A stretch of 64,000 nucleotides of DNA from Allobosea sp. LC85. Its GTDB lineage: Bacteria; Pseudomonadota; Alphaproteobacteria; Rhizobiales; Beijerinckiaceae. The notes under the pieces are model-generated. The model was not told the origin of the DNA, ran no database searches, and worked only from the letters and a program-made list of their open reading frames with translations. Below, one piece after another: positions 15,872 to 28,707 of the stretch. A program made the translations under genes and the position numbers. The stretch covers positions 62,001 to 126,000 of the forward strand of contig NZ_JPKG01000016.1 in NCBI RefSeq assembly GCF_000735605.1, in the 5' to 3' direction. Each line of letters opens with the position of its first letter. Within the stretch, counting starts at the first letter, position 1.

Positions 15872-16654
15872 ATGAGTGCGGTTGATTTCGGCGCCTTCGT
15901 CGCGGAACTCGCGACCCAATCCGGCCAGGCGATCCTGCCCTTCTTCCGCGCCAAGCACGCGACCGAAGACAAGTCCTGCGGCGGCGTGTTCGACCCTGTC
16001 ACCGAAGCCGACCGCGCCGGCGAGAATGTGATGCGCCATCTGATCAAGCGCAATTTCCCCGAGCATGGCGTGCTCGGGGAGGAGTTCGGCACGGAAAACG
16101 GCGAGGCAGAGTATGTCTGGGTGCTCGATCCGATCGATGGCACCCGCGCCTTCATTTCCGGCATCCCGGTCTGGGGCACGCTGATCGGCCTCACCCGCGA
16201 GGGCGTGCCGGTTTACGGCATGATGCACCAGCCCTTCACGGGCGAACGTTATTCCGGCGATGGTCGCCAGGCACGCTATGAGGGCCCCGGCGGGCCACGC
16301 GTGCTGCACACGCGCCAACTCGCCGAGCTTGCTACCGCGACGGTGATGACCACCAGCCCGAAACTGTTTCAGGGCGCCGAACAGCAAGCCTATCAGCGCG
16401 TCGAGAGCGCGGTGCGCCTCGCCCGTTATGGCTGCGACTGCTATGCCTATTGCATGCTGGCCTCGGGCCATGTCGATCTCGTCATCGAGAGCGGGCTGAA
16501 ACCCTATGACATCGTCGCGCTGATCCCGATCGTCGAAGGGGCCGGCGGAATCGTCACCTCATGGGACGGTGGCAGTGCCGCCAGGGGCGGGCGCATCATC
16601 GCCGCCGCCAACAGGACCCTGCATCAGGCCGCCCTCGCCCTGCTCGCCGGCTGA
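15872..16654 (+). CDS. hisN: Histidinol-phosphatase (inositol monophosphatase family)
   Basis: A 260-residue Mg-dependent phosphatase. The metal-binding signatures are VFDPVTEADRAGENVM, LGEEFG, VLDPIDGTRAFISGIPVWGT and, near the C-terminus, ESGLKPYDIVALIPIVEGAG. The length and these signatures match HisN, which removes phosphate from histidinol phosphate in histidine synthesis; SuhB-like inositol-1-phosphatase is the alternative within the same family. The frame is open from 15812, but the ATG at 15872 has GGAG seven bases upstream. Its last ~96 bases overlap the 3' end of the convergent lysophospholipase-like gene. A suhB-type small RNA lies upstream on the other strand. Confidence 0.9.
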   Translation: MSAVDFGAFVAELATQSGQAILPFFRAKHATEDKSCGGVFDPVTEADRAGENVMRHLIKRNFPEHGVLGEEFGTENGEAEYVWVLDPIDGTRAFISGIPVWGTLIGLTREGVPVYGMMHQPFTGERYSGDGRQARYEGPGGPRVLHTRQLAELATATVMTTSPKLFQGAEQQAYQRVESAVRLARYGCDCYAYCMLASGHVDLVIESGLKPYDIVALIPIVEGAGGIVTSWDGGSAARGGRIIAAANRTLHQAALALLAG

Positions 16655-17614
16655 GGCCGCCCCGGCGACCACTTCACCGGGAACGAAAGCGTCGAAGGCC
16701 GCCCAGAACTGCGCACGGATGGCATCCGTTTCCATCAGAATCTCGTGCCGCGCTGTCGGCAATATCAATGCCGAACCTGTCTTGAGACGCGCCGCGAACC
16801 GCTCGATCGCCGGCGTCGAGACCACCGGGTCCCGCCCGGCCGCGATCACCAGCGTCGGCACCCTGACCTCCAGCGGCGCCGAGGGAGACGCCAGTCGGTT
16901 CATCAGCTGGAACGCGGTCCTGACCCAGCCGACAGTCGGATCGCCAATGCTGAGATGGCGCGCCGCTGCTGAAAGAGCGGCGTTCCGGGCATACCGGACT
17001 GGGTCGTTCGTCAGCCGATTGCCCTGAAATGGCTTGGTCGCGATCGCCGTGTCGCCACCGCCGGGCACGAATGCGCTGCCGAGGCCGAGCCAGTACAGGA
17101 AGCTCGCGAGGTAGCTCGCCGCCCGTGGCCGCTCGACCATGGACAGTCCAAGCATCGGCGCGAGTGCAACCAGTCGCGAGACCGGCAGCGCGTTGCGTCG
17201 GGCAGCGTCGAGGCACAGCGCCGCCCCCATCGAATGCGCCAGCACGTAATGAGGTGGCGGCAGTCGGGCCTGCATTTCCGCCATGGCGAGTGCAAGGTCG
17301 GTCTCGTAATGCCGCAACCGGCCGACATGGCCCTTGCGTTCCCGCGAGACGAAACGTTGCGAGCCGCCCTGGCCGCGCCAGTCGAAGGCGAGAACATGGA
17401 AACCGCGGCGACGGAGGTCGGCGATCGTCTCGCTGTAGCGTTCGATGAACTCCGCGCGCCCCTGGACGACCACGACAGTGCCGCGCACCCGTCTCACTGT
17501 CGGATGCCAGCTCGCGAAGCGAAGCCTGGCCCCGTCGCGGGCCAGGGCAAGCCAGACCTTGCCATGCCCGGGCACCGGGTACTCGCGGAGGGAAATGAGC
17601 TCGGCCTCGGCCAT
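16559..17614 (-). CDS. Alpha/beta hydrolase, lysophospholipase-like (PldB type)
   Basis: A 351-residue serine hydrolase related to lysophospholipases and monoacylglycerol lipases. It shows GTVVVVQGRAEFIERY (oxyanion region of the PldB group), LAFDWRGQGGSQR, nucleophile elbow VLAHSMGAAL, acid in VIAAGRDPVVS and catalytic His in PTARHEILME. There is no signal peptide. The conserved fold ends near AFDAFVPGEVV; the last ~30 residues are Gly/Pro-rich and are read antisense to the end of hisN, so this tail is probably a run-on after loss of an earlier stop codon. It is convergent with hisN and divergent from hsp20. Confidence 0.87.
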   Translation of the reverse strand: MAEAELISLREYPVPGHGKVWLALARDGARLRFASWHPTVRRVRGTVVVVQGRAEFIERYSETIADLRRRGFHVLAFDWRGQGGSQRFVSRERKGHVGRLRHYETDLALAMAEMQARLPPPHYVLAHSMGAALCLDAARRNALPVSRLVALAPMLGLSMVERPRAASYLASFLYWLGLGSAFVPGGGDTAIATKPFQGNRLTNDPVRYARNAALSAAARHLSIGDPTVGWVRTAFQLMNRLASPSAPLEVRVPTLVIAAGRDPVVSTPAIERFAARLKTGSALILPTARHEILMETDAIRAQFWAAFDAFVPGEVVAGAASAGEQGEGGLMQGPVGGGDDAPAPGGTATVP

Positions 17615-17680
17615 CAGGCGCTCCGAATCGCGGCGACAGTCCCGGGCGGATGCCGTTGGTTATGCCCGCTGGAGGCAGCT

Positions 17681-17707
17681 CTTGAAAAGCTGAAAACGCA
17701 CCCCAAT
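17681..17707 (+). promoter_or_regulatory. RpoH (sigma-32) promoter of hsp20
   Basis: CTTGAAA (17681-17687) and CCCCAAT (17701-17707) are separated by 13 bases, an excellent match to the heat-shock sigma factor consensus. Transcription would start near 17714, just before the first hairpin of the thermometer. Confidence 0.8.
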
Positions 17708-17713
17708 TCCTGG

Positions 17714-17807
17714 TCACGCAGGCCGAAACCGGCTGCGTGAACCTGAACGGGGCCTGTGCTCAAGACGAGGCAGGCTCGACCGAACGTCGCTTCTTCTGGA
17801 GGACATC
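17714..17807 (+). promoter_or_regulatory. ROSE-type RNA thermometer in the hsp20 leader
   Basis: Three consecutive hairpins fill the predicted leader: 17715-17739 (CACGCAG/CTGCGTG with CCG/CGG inside), 17752-17775 (GCCTG/CAGGC with CTC/GAG inside) and 17786-17804. The last sequesters the ribosome-binding site GGAGGA (17798-17803): GTC and CTTC pair with GAGG and GAC, leaving one bulged G in the anti-SD strand. This includes the sequence TCGCT, matching the UYGCU motif of ROSE elements. ROSE elements melt at heat-shock temperature and allow translation of small heat-shock proteins in rhizobia. Confidence 0.85.
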
Positions 17808-18275
17808 ATGCGTCACTTTGATCTTTCCCCGCTCTATCGCTCGACCGTTGGCTTCGACCGTCTGTTCAACCTGCTCGACCAGGCGACCAGCGCTGAAACC
17901 GCGCCGACCTATCCGCCCTACAATATCGAGCGCACCGCCGAGAACGCCTACCGCATCTCCATCGCGGTTGCCGGCTTCTCCGAGAGCGACCTTGCCATCG
18001 AGAGCAAGGAGAACACCCTGACCGTACGCGGTGAGAAGCAGGTCTCGGAGACCGCCGAGAAGCGCGAAGTCCTGCATCAGGGCATCGCGGCCCGCGCCTT
18101 CGAGCGCCGCTTCCAGCTCGCCGACTATGTCCAGGTGACCGGCGCGAGCCTTGAGAACGGCCTGCTCCATATCGATCTCGTCCGCGAGATCCCCGAGGCC
18201 AAGAAGCCGCGCCAGATCGCCATCGGCGGCAAACCCGCCAAGGTTCTCGAGGCCAAGGTTTCCAAGGCCGCGTAA
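17808..18275 (+). CDS. Small heat-shock protein Hsp20 (IbpA/HspA class)
   Basis: A 155-residue ATP-independent holdase chaperone. The N-terminal arm MRHFDLSPLYRSTVGFDRLF is that of rhizobial class A small heat-shock proteins. The alpha-crystallin domain spans roughly residues 35-130, with YNIERTAENAYRISIAVAGF and the closing AxLENGLLHIDL motif (GASLENGLLHIDLVREIP). The short C-terminal extension carries an IAI (IxI) motif (RQIAIGG) used in oligomer contacts. Expression is doubly heat-controlled, by an RpoH promoter and by a ROSE thermometer masking its GGAGGA ribosome-binding site. A 15-base tandem duplication around the stop codon yields a second TAA just downstream. Confidence 0.96.
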   Translation: MRHFDLSPLYRSTVGFDRLFNLLDQATSAETAPTYPPYNIERTAENAYRISIAVAGFSESDLAIESKENTLTVRGEKQVSETAEKREVLHQGIAARAFERRFQLADYVQVTGASLENGLLHIDLVREIPEAKKPRQIAIGGKPAKVLEAKVSKAA

Positions 18276-18318
18276 CACTTGCCGCGTAACACTTGCCGCT
18301 TAGGGCTGGGCAGACAGA

Positions 18319-18349
18319 GGGCGCCCCCGGTTTCCGGGGGCGCCCTTTT
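18319..18349 (+). terminator. Intrinsic terminator after hsp20
   Basis: A perfect 12-bp GC-rich stem (GGGCGCCCCCGG and its complement, loop TTT) followed by TTTT. It ends the hsp20 transcript before the convergent proline-rich protein gene. Confidence 0.92.
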
Positions 18350-18374
18350 CATGCCTGAGACTGGCGATCGTCTC

Positions 18375-19340
18375 TCAGTTGAGAGGCGCGACCGGAACGG
18401 AGGGCGTTGCCGGACGCGGTACGGAGGGCGCGGGATCCTCGGTCTGGACCGGCGGCAACTCGACCGGCGCGACCTTGATCTCCGACGATTCGACCTTCGC
18501 AAGCGGCGGCTTGTGCTCCGGCACGTCCGTTCCACGAACATCGTTGGGGTTCACCAGCTTCGGCTTCTCTTCGCCGGAGGGCGCGATCGGGCCCGGCGTC
18601 GGTGCGACAGGTGCTGCCGGCGCGGATGGGGCCTCGGTTGCAGGGGCGCTAGCCTGGGCAGGAGCCTGGGCAGGAGCCTGCTCGACAGGCTTTGCCGGTT
18701 CGATTGGCGGTGTTGGCGCACCCGGCGGCGGCGGAATGACGGTTGCGGGCGCACTGGCCTCGGCAGGAGGTGCAAGTCCCTTCTCCGGTTCGGGAGCCGG
18801 CACGGGTGCGGCAGGGGACGGCGGAACGGCCTGCGCTGGCGCGTTCGCCTCCGCCGGAGCCTTGAGCGAATCGGGACGCTCGGGCGGGAGCGGCAGCAAC
18901 CGCGGTTGGGCCGGGGCATGCTCACGCGGGTCGATGCGCACAACATCCGGGGCGGGTCCCCTTGTCCGCTCGGGAGCCTGCAGGTTCACCCGCCGGACCA
19001 GATCACCGCTGAAACGATCGAAGATCAACCGTACACGCCGGCCATTCGCCATGCGCCCATCGATCACATAATCGGACTCGGTGCGCGTGGTGCGATCAAC
19101 CTGGACGAGCCTGTGCTCGCGGATGGCGATCTCGGCGATGCTCCGCGAAGACAGCGGCGCGGGCGGTGGCGGCGCGTAGCGATAACCATAGCCGTAACCA
19201 TAGCCGCCGCGCGGCACGTACTCGTAACCGTAGTCGTAATAATACTGCGCGGCGGCTTCGCCGGCCGAGCCCGCCAGCGCGCCGGCAACAGCCAGGCCGA
19301 TCAGCGCGGCGCGCGAACGCGCGGTCGAAACAGAAGCCAT
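18375..19340 (-). CDS. Exported Tyr/Gly- and Pro/Ala-rich protein
   Basis: A 321-residue protein with a signal peptide (ALIGLAVAGALAGSAGEAAA, cleavage near AAA/QY). It is followed by a Tyr/Gly repeat tract (YYYDYGYEYVPRGGYGYGYG) and a short folded segment of about 60 residues (SIAEIAIREHRLVQVDRTTR, then DYVIDGRMANGRRVRLIFD). That segment resembles a PepSY-like module. The remaining ~180 residues are low-complexity Pro/Ala/Glu, including the tandem unit AQAP. Such proteins may span the periplasm or extend into the envelope. The function is unknown; the domain resemblance is weak. A GTTAAC motif lies just upstream of its start. Confidence 0.75.
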   Translation of the reverse strand: MASVSTARSRAALIGLAVAGALAGSAGEAAAQYYYDYGYEYVPRGGYGYGYGYRYAPPPPAPLSSRSIAEIAIREHRLVQVDRTTRTESDYVIDGRMANGRRVRLIFDRFSGDLVRRVNLQAPERTRGPAPDVVRIDPREHAPAQPRLLPLPPERPDSLKAPAEANAPAQAVPPSPAAPVPAPEPEKGLAPPAEASAPATVIPPPPGAPTPPIEPAKPVEQAPAQAPAQASAPATEAPSAPAAPVAPTPGPIAPSGEEKPKLVNPNDVRGTDVPEHKPPLAKVESSEIKVAPVELPPVQTEDPAPSVPRPATPSVPVAPLN

Positions 19341-19426
19341 ATCTCCATCCTTGTTAACGGATCGAACGGGGGCTTCAGTCTTCCTTAGGGATTACGGCAC
19401 CCATGCGGCGTCAATCGGGGGATATT

Positions 19427-20491
19427 TCAGCGAGACGACGCGTTCAGCAGCGAGATCAGCTGTTCGACATCCTCGGCCCGCGTCGCAAAGGACATGACGA
19501 AACGGCCGATGACCTCGCCCGATGCAAGCGCTGCATCATCGGGAAGCGCGGTGTCGGACCAGGCGTGATAGCCGACCCCGGCCGCCTTCAAACACTCCTG
19601 CGTTGCTGCATCGAGGACGAGAAAGGCCGTATTGGCCTCGCAGGGCCAGGCCAACCGCACGGAGCCACTTCTCGTGACGGCCTCCGACAGCCGGGACGCC
19701 ATCGCGTTGGCGTGGCGCGCCAGCGCCAGCCAATGGCCGTCGGCCAGGAGGCCCTCGAACTGTGCGCCGATCAGCCGCCCCTTGGAGAGGGTATGGCCAG
19801 CGCGCTTGCGCCGCCATTTCATTTCAGCAGCCAAAGCCTGATCGAAGAAGACCACGGCTTCGGCCGCCCAGGCGCCATTCTTGGTGCCGCCGAAGGAGAG
19901 AACGTCGACGCCTGCCTTCCAGGTGATCTCGGCTGGCGAGCAGCCCAAGGTGACCAGCGCATTGGCGAAACGAGCGCCATCCATGTGCAGCTTAAGGGCG
20001 CGTGGTTCGGCCGCCTGCTTCAGGGCCCGCACCTCTTCGGGGCGATAGATCAGCCCGCATTCCGTTGCCTGCGTGATCGAGAGCGCCTGCGGCTGGACCT
20101 GATGCAGCGCGCCCTCGCGCATGCGCGCCAAGACCTTGGTCACCGCCTCTGGCGTGATCTTGTTGCCGGCACCGGGCAGGCCGACGAGCTTGGCGCCGTC
20201 GCCGAAGAATTCCGGCGCGCCGCACTCGTCATCGGCGACATGGCTTTCCTGATGGGTCAACACCGCCCCCCAGGGGCGCGTCAGGCAGGCCAGCGACAGG
20301 GCGTTCGCAGCCGTGCCGCTGGTCACCAGAAAAACCGAGACCTCGTGCTCGAACAGCTGGGCAAAAAGCCGTTCGACGCGCTGGGTCCAGACGTCTGTGC
20401 CATAGGCCGCAGCCGCGCCGTCATTGGCGGCCGCGAGCGCAGCCATCACCGGGGCGCTCGCGCCCGCCGTATTGTCGCTGATGAAGTTCAT
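19427..20491 (-). CDS. ltaE: Low-specificity L-threonine aldolase
   Basis: A PLP enzyme of 354 residues that cleaves L-threonine or allo-threonine to glycine and acetaldehyde. The opening MNFISDNTAGASAPVMAAL and AAYGTDVWTQRVE are the substrate-site loops of the family; TSGTAANALSLACL binds the cofactor phosphate, LHMDGARFANALV holds the Asp that contacts the PLP nitrogen, and the Schiff-base lysine is in LSFGGTKNGAW. The C-terminal domain is complete. The stop is followed at once by low-information sequence before the proline-rich gene. It is divergent from the gltB leader. Confidence 0.93.
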   Translation of the reverse strand: MNFISDNTAGASAPVMAALAAANDGAAAAYGTDVWTQRVERLFAQLFEHEVSVFLVTSGTAANALSLACLTRPWGAVLTHQESHVADDECGAPEFFGDGAKLVGLPGAGNKITPEAVTKVLARMREGALHQVQPQALSITQATECGLIYRPEEVRALKQAAEPRALKLHMDGARFANALVTLGCSPAEITWKAGVDVLSFGGTKNGAWAAEAVVFFDQALAAEMKWRRKRAGHTLSKGRLIGAQFEGLLADGHWLALARHANAMASRLSEAVTRSGSVRLAWPCEANTAFLVLDAATQECLKAAGVGYHAWSDTALPDDAALASGEVIGRFVMSFATRAEDVEQLISLLNASSR

Positions 20492-20735
20492 GAGCGAGGG
20501 TTAGCGAGGCACGCTCGCGCTGCCAAGCGCAAGGCCGGAATGACGCCTTGCGCGCTGCGTCTGAGCCTGGGCCGGCGGCGGCCGGCTTAAGTCTTTCGGA
20601 CAAGAAGCGTGCGACCCAACTGCGCCTTTCATCTCGGAAATGTCGCCTTTGAAAGGCATATCGCAACAATATTTCCAATCAGCTCAAAATTCACGCTTGT
20701 GCCGACATTAGAATTCTGGCAAATTCGTCCCAATA

Positions 20736-20757
20736 GGACAGTGTTACTGTCCCATTT
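20736..20757 (+). terminator. Terminator-like hairpin in gltB leader
   Basis: Perfect stem GGACAGT/ACTGTCC with loop GTT, then C, A and five T residues. The stem is short for a full terminator and the palindrome could instead be a protein-binding site. If it terminates, it would act about 350 bases before gltB. Confidence 0.4.
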
Positions 20758-20817
20758 TTCACCGCGCTGACATGAGGCCGCGGGCCTGATGTCGGACGAT
20801 CGCAACGGAGCGGAGCA

Positions 20818-20886
20818 ATGACGAGGGGCACGGCCATGACCGCCACAGCCAACCGTAAACGCGCCGCCCGTAAAACGGCGGCGTAA
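20818..20886 (+). CDS. Putative 22-codon leader peptide before gltB
   Basis: A short ORF with GGAG six bases before its ATG; an internal ATG at 20836 gives MTATANRKRAARKTAA. It is rich in Arg, Lys, Ala and Thr and starts and ends inside a strongly structured leader; the next hairpin starts two bases after its TAA. It may be a regulatory leader peptide or a chance ORF. There is no run of one amino acid typical of classical attenuators, apart from the five Arg/Lys codons. Confidence 0.35.
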   Translation: MTRGTAMTATANRKRAARKTAA

Positions 20887-21102
20887 ACAGGCGCGACAGG
20901 GCTCTGGGAAGCCCGAGGCGCCTGCGGAGGACGCGGGCGCGGGATTAAAAAAGCGCAAGCCCCTCCTCCGACAGACGAACCTGGCCGGACTGGCTCCATC
21001 CTTGCTGCCTCGAAGGCCAGCAGGGGCCGGTGCGGACGGCGATGTGGACTGATGCGGGTCTCTCGGCGGAAGCGCGAGGGATGTGGCAAGCGGGGTTTGA
21101 CG

Positions 21103-25827
<4,725 letters not shown>

Positions 25828-25850
25828 CCCAATCAGGCGGATGTGAGACG

Positions 25851-27272
25851 ATGGGCAAGGTAACCGGCTTCCTCGAGATCGACCGTCGCGACCGGAAGTA
25901 CATTCCGGCTTCGGACCGGATCAGGAACTACAAGGAATTCGTCATTCCGCTCGGCGCGGAGGCGACCCGCGACCAGGCGGCGCGCTGCATGAATTGCGGC
26001 ATCCCGTATTGTCACAACGGCTGTCCGGTCAACAACCAGATCCCGGACTGGAACGACCTCGTCTACAACGACAAGTGGCGTGAGGCCCTGGACAACCTGC
26101 ACTCGACCAACAACTTCCCGGAGTTCACCGGCCGGGTCTGCCCTGCCCCCTGCGAGGCGTCCTGCACTCTGAATCTCGAGGACACGCCCGTCACCATCAA
26201 ATCGATCGAATGTGCGATCGTCGACAAGGGCTGGCAGGAAGGCTGGATTATTCCCGAGCTGCCGCGAGCCAAGACCGGCAGGAAGATCGCCATCATCGGC
26301 TCCGGTCCGGCGGGCCTCTCAGCGGCCCAGCAGCTCGCCCGTGTCGGCCATGAGGTGCATCTCTATGAGCGTCAGGCCCGCGCCGGTGGCCTGCTGCGCT
26401 ACGGCATTCCGGACTTCAAGATGGAGAAGTCCCATGTCGAGCGACGTGTCCGCCAGATGGAGGCCGAAGGCGTCGTCTTCCACTACAACACCAATGTCGG
26501 CGTCGATATCGAGCCGGCCGAATTGCTCGCACGCTATGACGCCGTCGGCCTGACCGGTGGCGCCGAGAAGCCGCGTGATCTGCCGATCGAGGGGCGCGAG
26601 CTTTCCGGCATCCAGTTCGCCATGGATTTCCTGCCGCAGCAGAACCGTCGCGTCGGCGGCGAGGCCGCAAACGGCAACGGTGCGGAGATCCTGGCGACAG
26701 GCAAGCATGTCGTGGTCATCGGCGGCGGCGATACCGGTTCCGACTGCATCGGCACTTCGGTGCGCCAGGGTGCGCTCTCGGTGACGCAGATCGAGATCAT
26801 GCCGCAGCCGCCGGAGAAGGAAAACAAGGCGCTGACCTGGCCGAACTGGCCGCTCAAGCTGCGCACCTCCTCCAGCCACGAGGAGGGTGCCGAGCGCGAC
26901 TTTGCCATCACCACGCTGAAGTTCACCGGCGAGAACGGCCGGGTCCGCCGGCTGAACTGCGCCCGCGTCGACAATGCGCTGAAGCCGATCCCGGGCACCG
27001 AGTTCGACCTCAGGGCCGATCTCGTCCTGCTCGCGATGGGCTTCGTCTCGCCGGTCAGCGAGGGGCTGATCGAGACGCTCGGCGTCACGCTCGACAAGCG
27101 CGGCAATGTCGAGGCCAACACGCTCGCCTACAAGACTTCGGTCGAGAAGGTGTTTGTCGCCGGCGACATGCGCCGCGGCCAGTCGCTGGTCGTCTGGGCG
27201 ATCCGGGAGGGCCGCCAGATGGCCCATTCCATCGACAAGCACCTGATGGGCGAGACCATCCTGCCGCGATGA
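25851..27272 (+). CDS. gltD: Glutamate synthase small subunit
   Basis: A 473-residue FAD- and NADPH-binding iron-sulphur protein that feeds electrons to GltB. The N-terminal cysteine clusters for [4Fe-4S] centres are [20 protein letters not shown] and [13 protein letters not shown]. Two Rossmann folds follow: [18 protein letters not shown] (FAD) and [17 protein letters not shown] (NADPH). Near the C-terminus, [20 protein letters not shown] is the second FAD contact. The length is normal. It is the second gene of a gltBD operon; no gene follows on the same strand before a repeat-rich gap. Confidence 0.97.
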   Translation: MGKVTGFLEIDRRDRKYIPASDRIRNYKEFVIPLGAEATRDQAARCMNCGIPYCHNGCPVNNQIPDWNDLVYNDKWREALDNLHSTNNFPEFTGRVCPAPCEASCTLNLEDTPVTIKSIECAIVDKGWQEGWIIPELPRAKTGRKIAIIGSGPAGLSAAQQLARVGHEVHLYERQARAGGLLRYGIPDFKMEKSHVERRVRQMEAEGVVFHYNTNVGVDIEPAELLARYDAVGLTGGAEKPRDLPIEGRELSGIQFAMDFLPQQNRRVGGEAANGNGAEILATGKHVVVIGGGDTGSDCIGTSVRQGALSVTQIEIMPQPPEKENKALTWPNWPLKLRTSSSHEEGAERDFAITTLKFTGENGRVRRLNCARVDNALKPIPGTEFDLRADLVLLAMGFVSPVSEGLIETLGVTLDKRGNVEANTLAYKTSVEKVFVAGDMRRGQSLVVWAIREGRQMAHSIDKHLMGETILPR

Positions 27273-27278
27273 GCAGAA

Positions 27279-27400
27279 TCCTTCTCCCGCTCGGGGGACG
27301 GTGCCCGCATCAGGCGCGCATGAGGGAAGCGGGTGGCCGAACGGCCCCTCGCCCGTCTCGGCGTCGCCGGGTTCACCCTCTTTCCAAGGGGAGAGGGATA
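27279..27400. repeat. REP-like intergenic repeat, copy C1
   Basis: The gap between gltD and the convergent SGNH gene contains CCTTCTCCCGCTCGGGGGA at one end and CCCTCTTTCC paired with GGGGAGAGGG at the other, separated by GC-rich sequence. It resembles, more loosely, the inverted pair at 47890-48020. It could also serve as a terminator region for both genes. Confidence 0.5.
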
Positions 27401-27416
27401 TTCGTGTCGGTTCTGG

Positions 27417-28649
27417 TCAGTTCCGGCGCGGCCAGCGGTAATCGTCGATGCGTCCCGGCTTCGGTTCACTCGCGACACCATCGCCGAACACGCGATCGAG
27501 CTGGGCAGCGAGGTCGCCACGTCCTCGCGCCTCCTGGATCGACGCGAGCAGTGCCCGGTCGCCGTTGGGAGACAACCCGGTTAGCGGCATGATCGGCCCG
27601 GCCAGCGGCTTTGCCTGCAGCGCTGCACCAAGCCCGCCGAGTTCGGGCAATCCCTGAACCATGCGGTCGATCAGGCGTTCGATCCCGCCGGCCTGCAGTT
27701 CCGGATTGCTCGGAGCCCCGGTCTCGGGTGCGACCGGAAGCGCGATCATGCCCTGATCCGGCCGCCCCTCGATCAGGCGGCGGATCACCACATCGATGAA
27801 GTGAGCGGCCTTGCGTGCGCCCGCCTTGGTGAAGTGGATGCCGTCAGCGGTGCGCAATCGCGTCGTCTGCCCGGATACGTCCGGTCCCATCGCCGTGTAG
27901 CGGTTCTCAGCATCGACATAACCGCCCCACAGATCGATGTACTGGCCGCCGGCCCGCTCGACACGCTGCCGATAGACGTCGTTGAGAATGACATAATCGG
28001 CGGTGAGGCGTGAATTCTGGACGGGTGGGAGGCTGACCCAGAGCAAGGGGATGCGTTTCGCCGCAAAAGCTCCGGCGATAGCGTCGACCCGATCTCGATA
28101 GAGTTCCAGCCAGCGCTCGCTCAGCGGCTCATGAATGGTCTCGCCTTCTCGGATCGCTTGCCGGTCGTTGAGGCCGAGCAACATCACCGCAACGGCGATC
28201 TTCTGGTCGCTGGCCAGCAGATCGGTGACCGCCTTGGGCCAATCGTAGAAATCGGTGCGCACAAGACCGGACTCGAGCTTTGTCTTGCGCATCACTGCGA
28301 CGTCGGGACGATCATTCAAGGCCTCGTCGAGCCCGCCGACCACGAGATCGGCAAGCGAATCCCCCAGCACGACAATATCGTGGCTGACATCGACCCTGGG
28401 GATCACGGGATCGTCGCGCACCACCACCGGAGACGTCCTGCGTGCCTGCGTCGGCGCCACACGCTGGCGCTGAGGCACGGGCCGGGGCTGCACCTGAAGG
28501 CGGCTGAAGGGGAAAACGAACCCGCGACCACGCTGCAGCGTGGGATCACGCGTCAGCATCGTGTCGTTCTCGGCAAACGAGGACGGCCCGCCGGTCAGCA
28601 GCAGGAGCAGGGCAGCCCCCAGAACCATCAAAAGTGAACGCAGACGCAT
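27417..28649 (-). CDS. DUF459/SGNH-hydrolase family exported protein
   Basis: A protein of 410 residues with an N-terminal signal sequence or anchor (RLRSLLMVLGAALLLLLTGG). The SGNH fold starts with block I VVLGDSLADLVVGGLDEAL (Ser nucleophile), has the Asn block in VAVMLLGLNDRQAI and ends with the Asp-His pair in TADGIHFTKAGARKAAHF. This is the DUF459 group of GDSL-like hydrolases found in rhizobia. SGNH enzymes often add or remove acyl groups on envelope polysaccharides; the substrate here is unknown. The frame is open to 28775, but the ATG at 28649 precedes the signal sequence. It lies 58 bases after the transglycosylase gene, likely the same operon. Confidence 0.87.
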   Translation of the reverse strand: MRLRSLLMVLGAALLLLLTGGPSSFAENDTMLTRDPTLQRGRGFVFPFSRLQVQPRPVPQRQRVAPTQARRTSPVVVRDDPVIPRVDVSHDIVVLGDSLADLVVGGLDEALNDRPDVAVMRKTKLESGLVRTDFYDWPKAVTDLLASDQKIAVAVMLLGLNDRQAIREGETIHEPLSERWLELYRDRVDAIAGAFAAKRIPLLWVSLPPVQNSRLTADYVILNDVYRQRVERAGGQYIDLWGGYVDAENRYTAMGPDVSGQTTRLRTADGIHFTKAGARKAAHFIDVVIRRLIEGRPDQGMIALPVAPETGAPSNPELQAGGIERLIDRMVQGLPELGGLGAALQAKPLAGPIMPLTGLSPNGDRALLASIQEARGRGDLAAQLDRVFGDGVASEPKPGRIDDYRWPRRN

Positions 28650-28707
28650 GGCGCTCTCGTTGCTACGCCGGCCGACGGCGGCATCATACCCCGGTCGGAG
28701 CCCGGAG

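Larger units (their letters stand above)
20492..21102 (+). promoter_or_regulatory. gltB upstream region and structured leader
   Basis: About 600 bases between divergent ltaE and gltB. The first 200 hold the promoters, with an AT-rich part at 20640-20735 that I cannot resolve into boxes. Then come, in order, a 7-bp hairpin followed by five T residues (20736-20757), a hairpin with 10 of 11 pairs (20769-20793), a 22-codon ORF (20818-20886), a double hairpin (20888-20924), and a fourth stem pairing CGGAGGA with TCCTCCG (20925-20970). The dense structure plus a small ORF suggests cis-regulation of gltBD. Confidence 0.5.
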
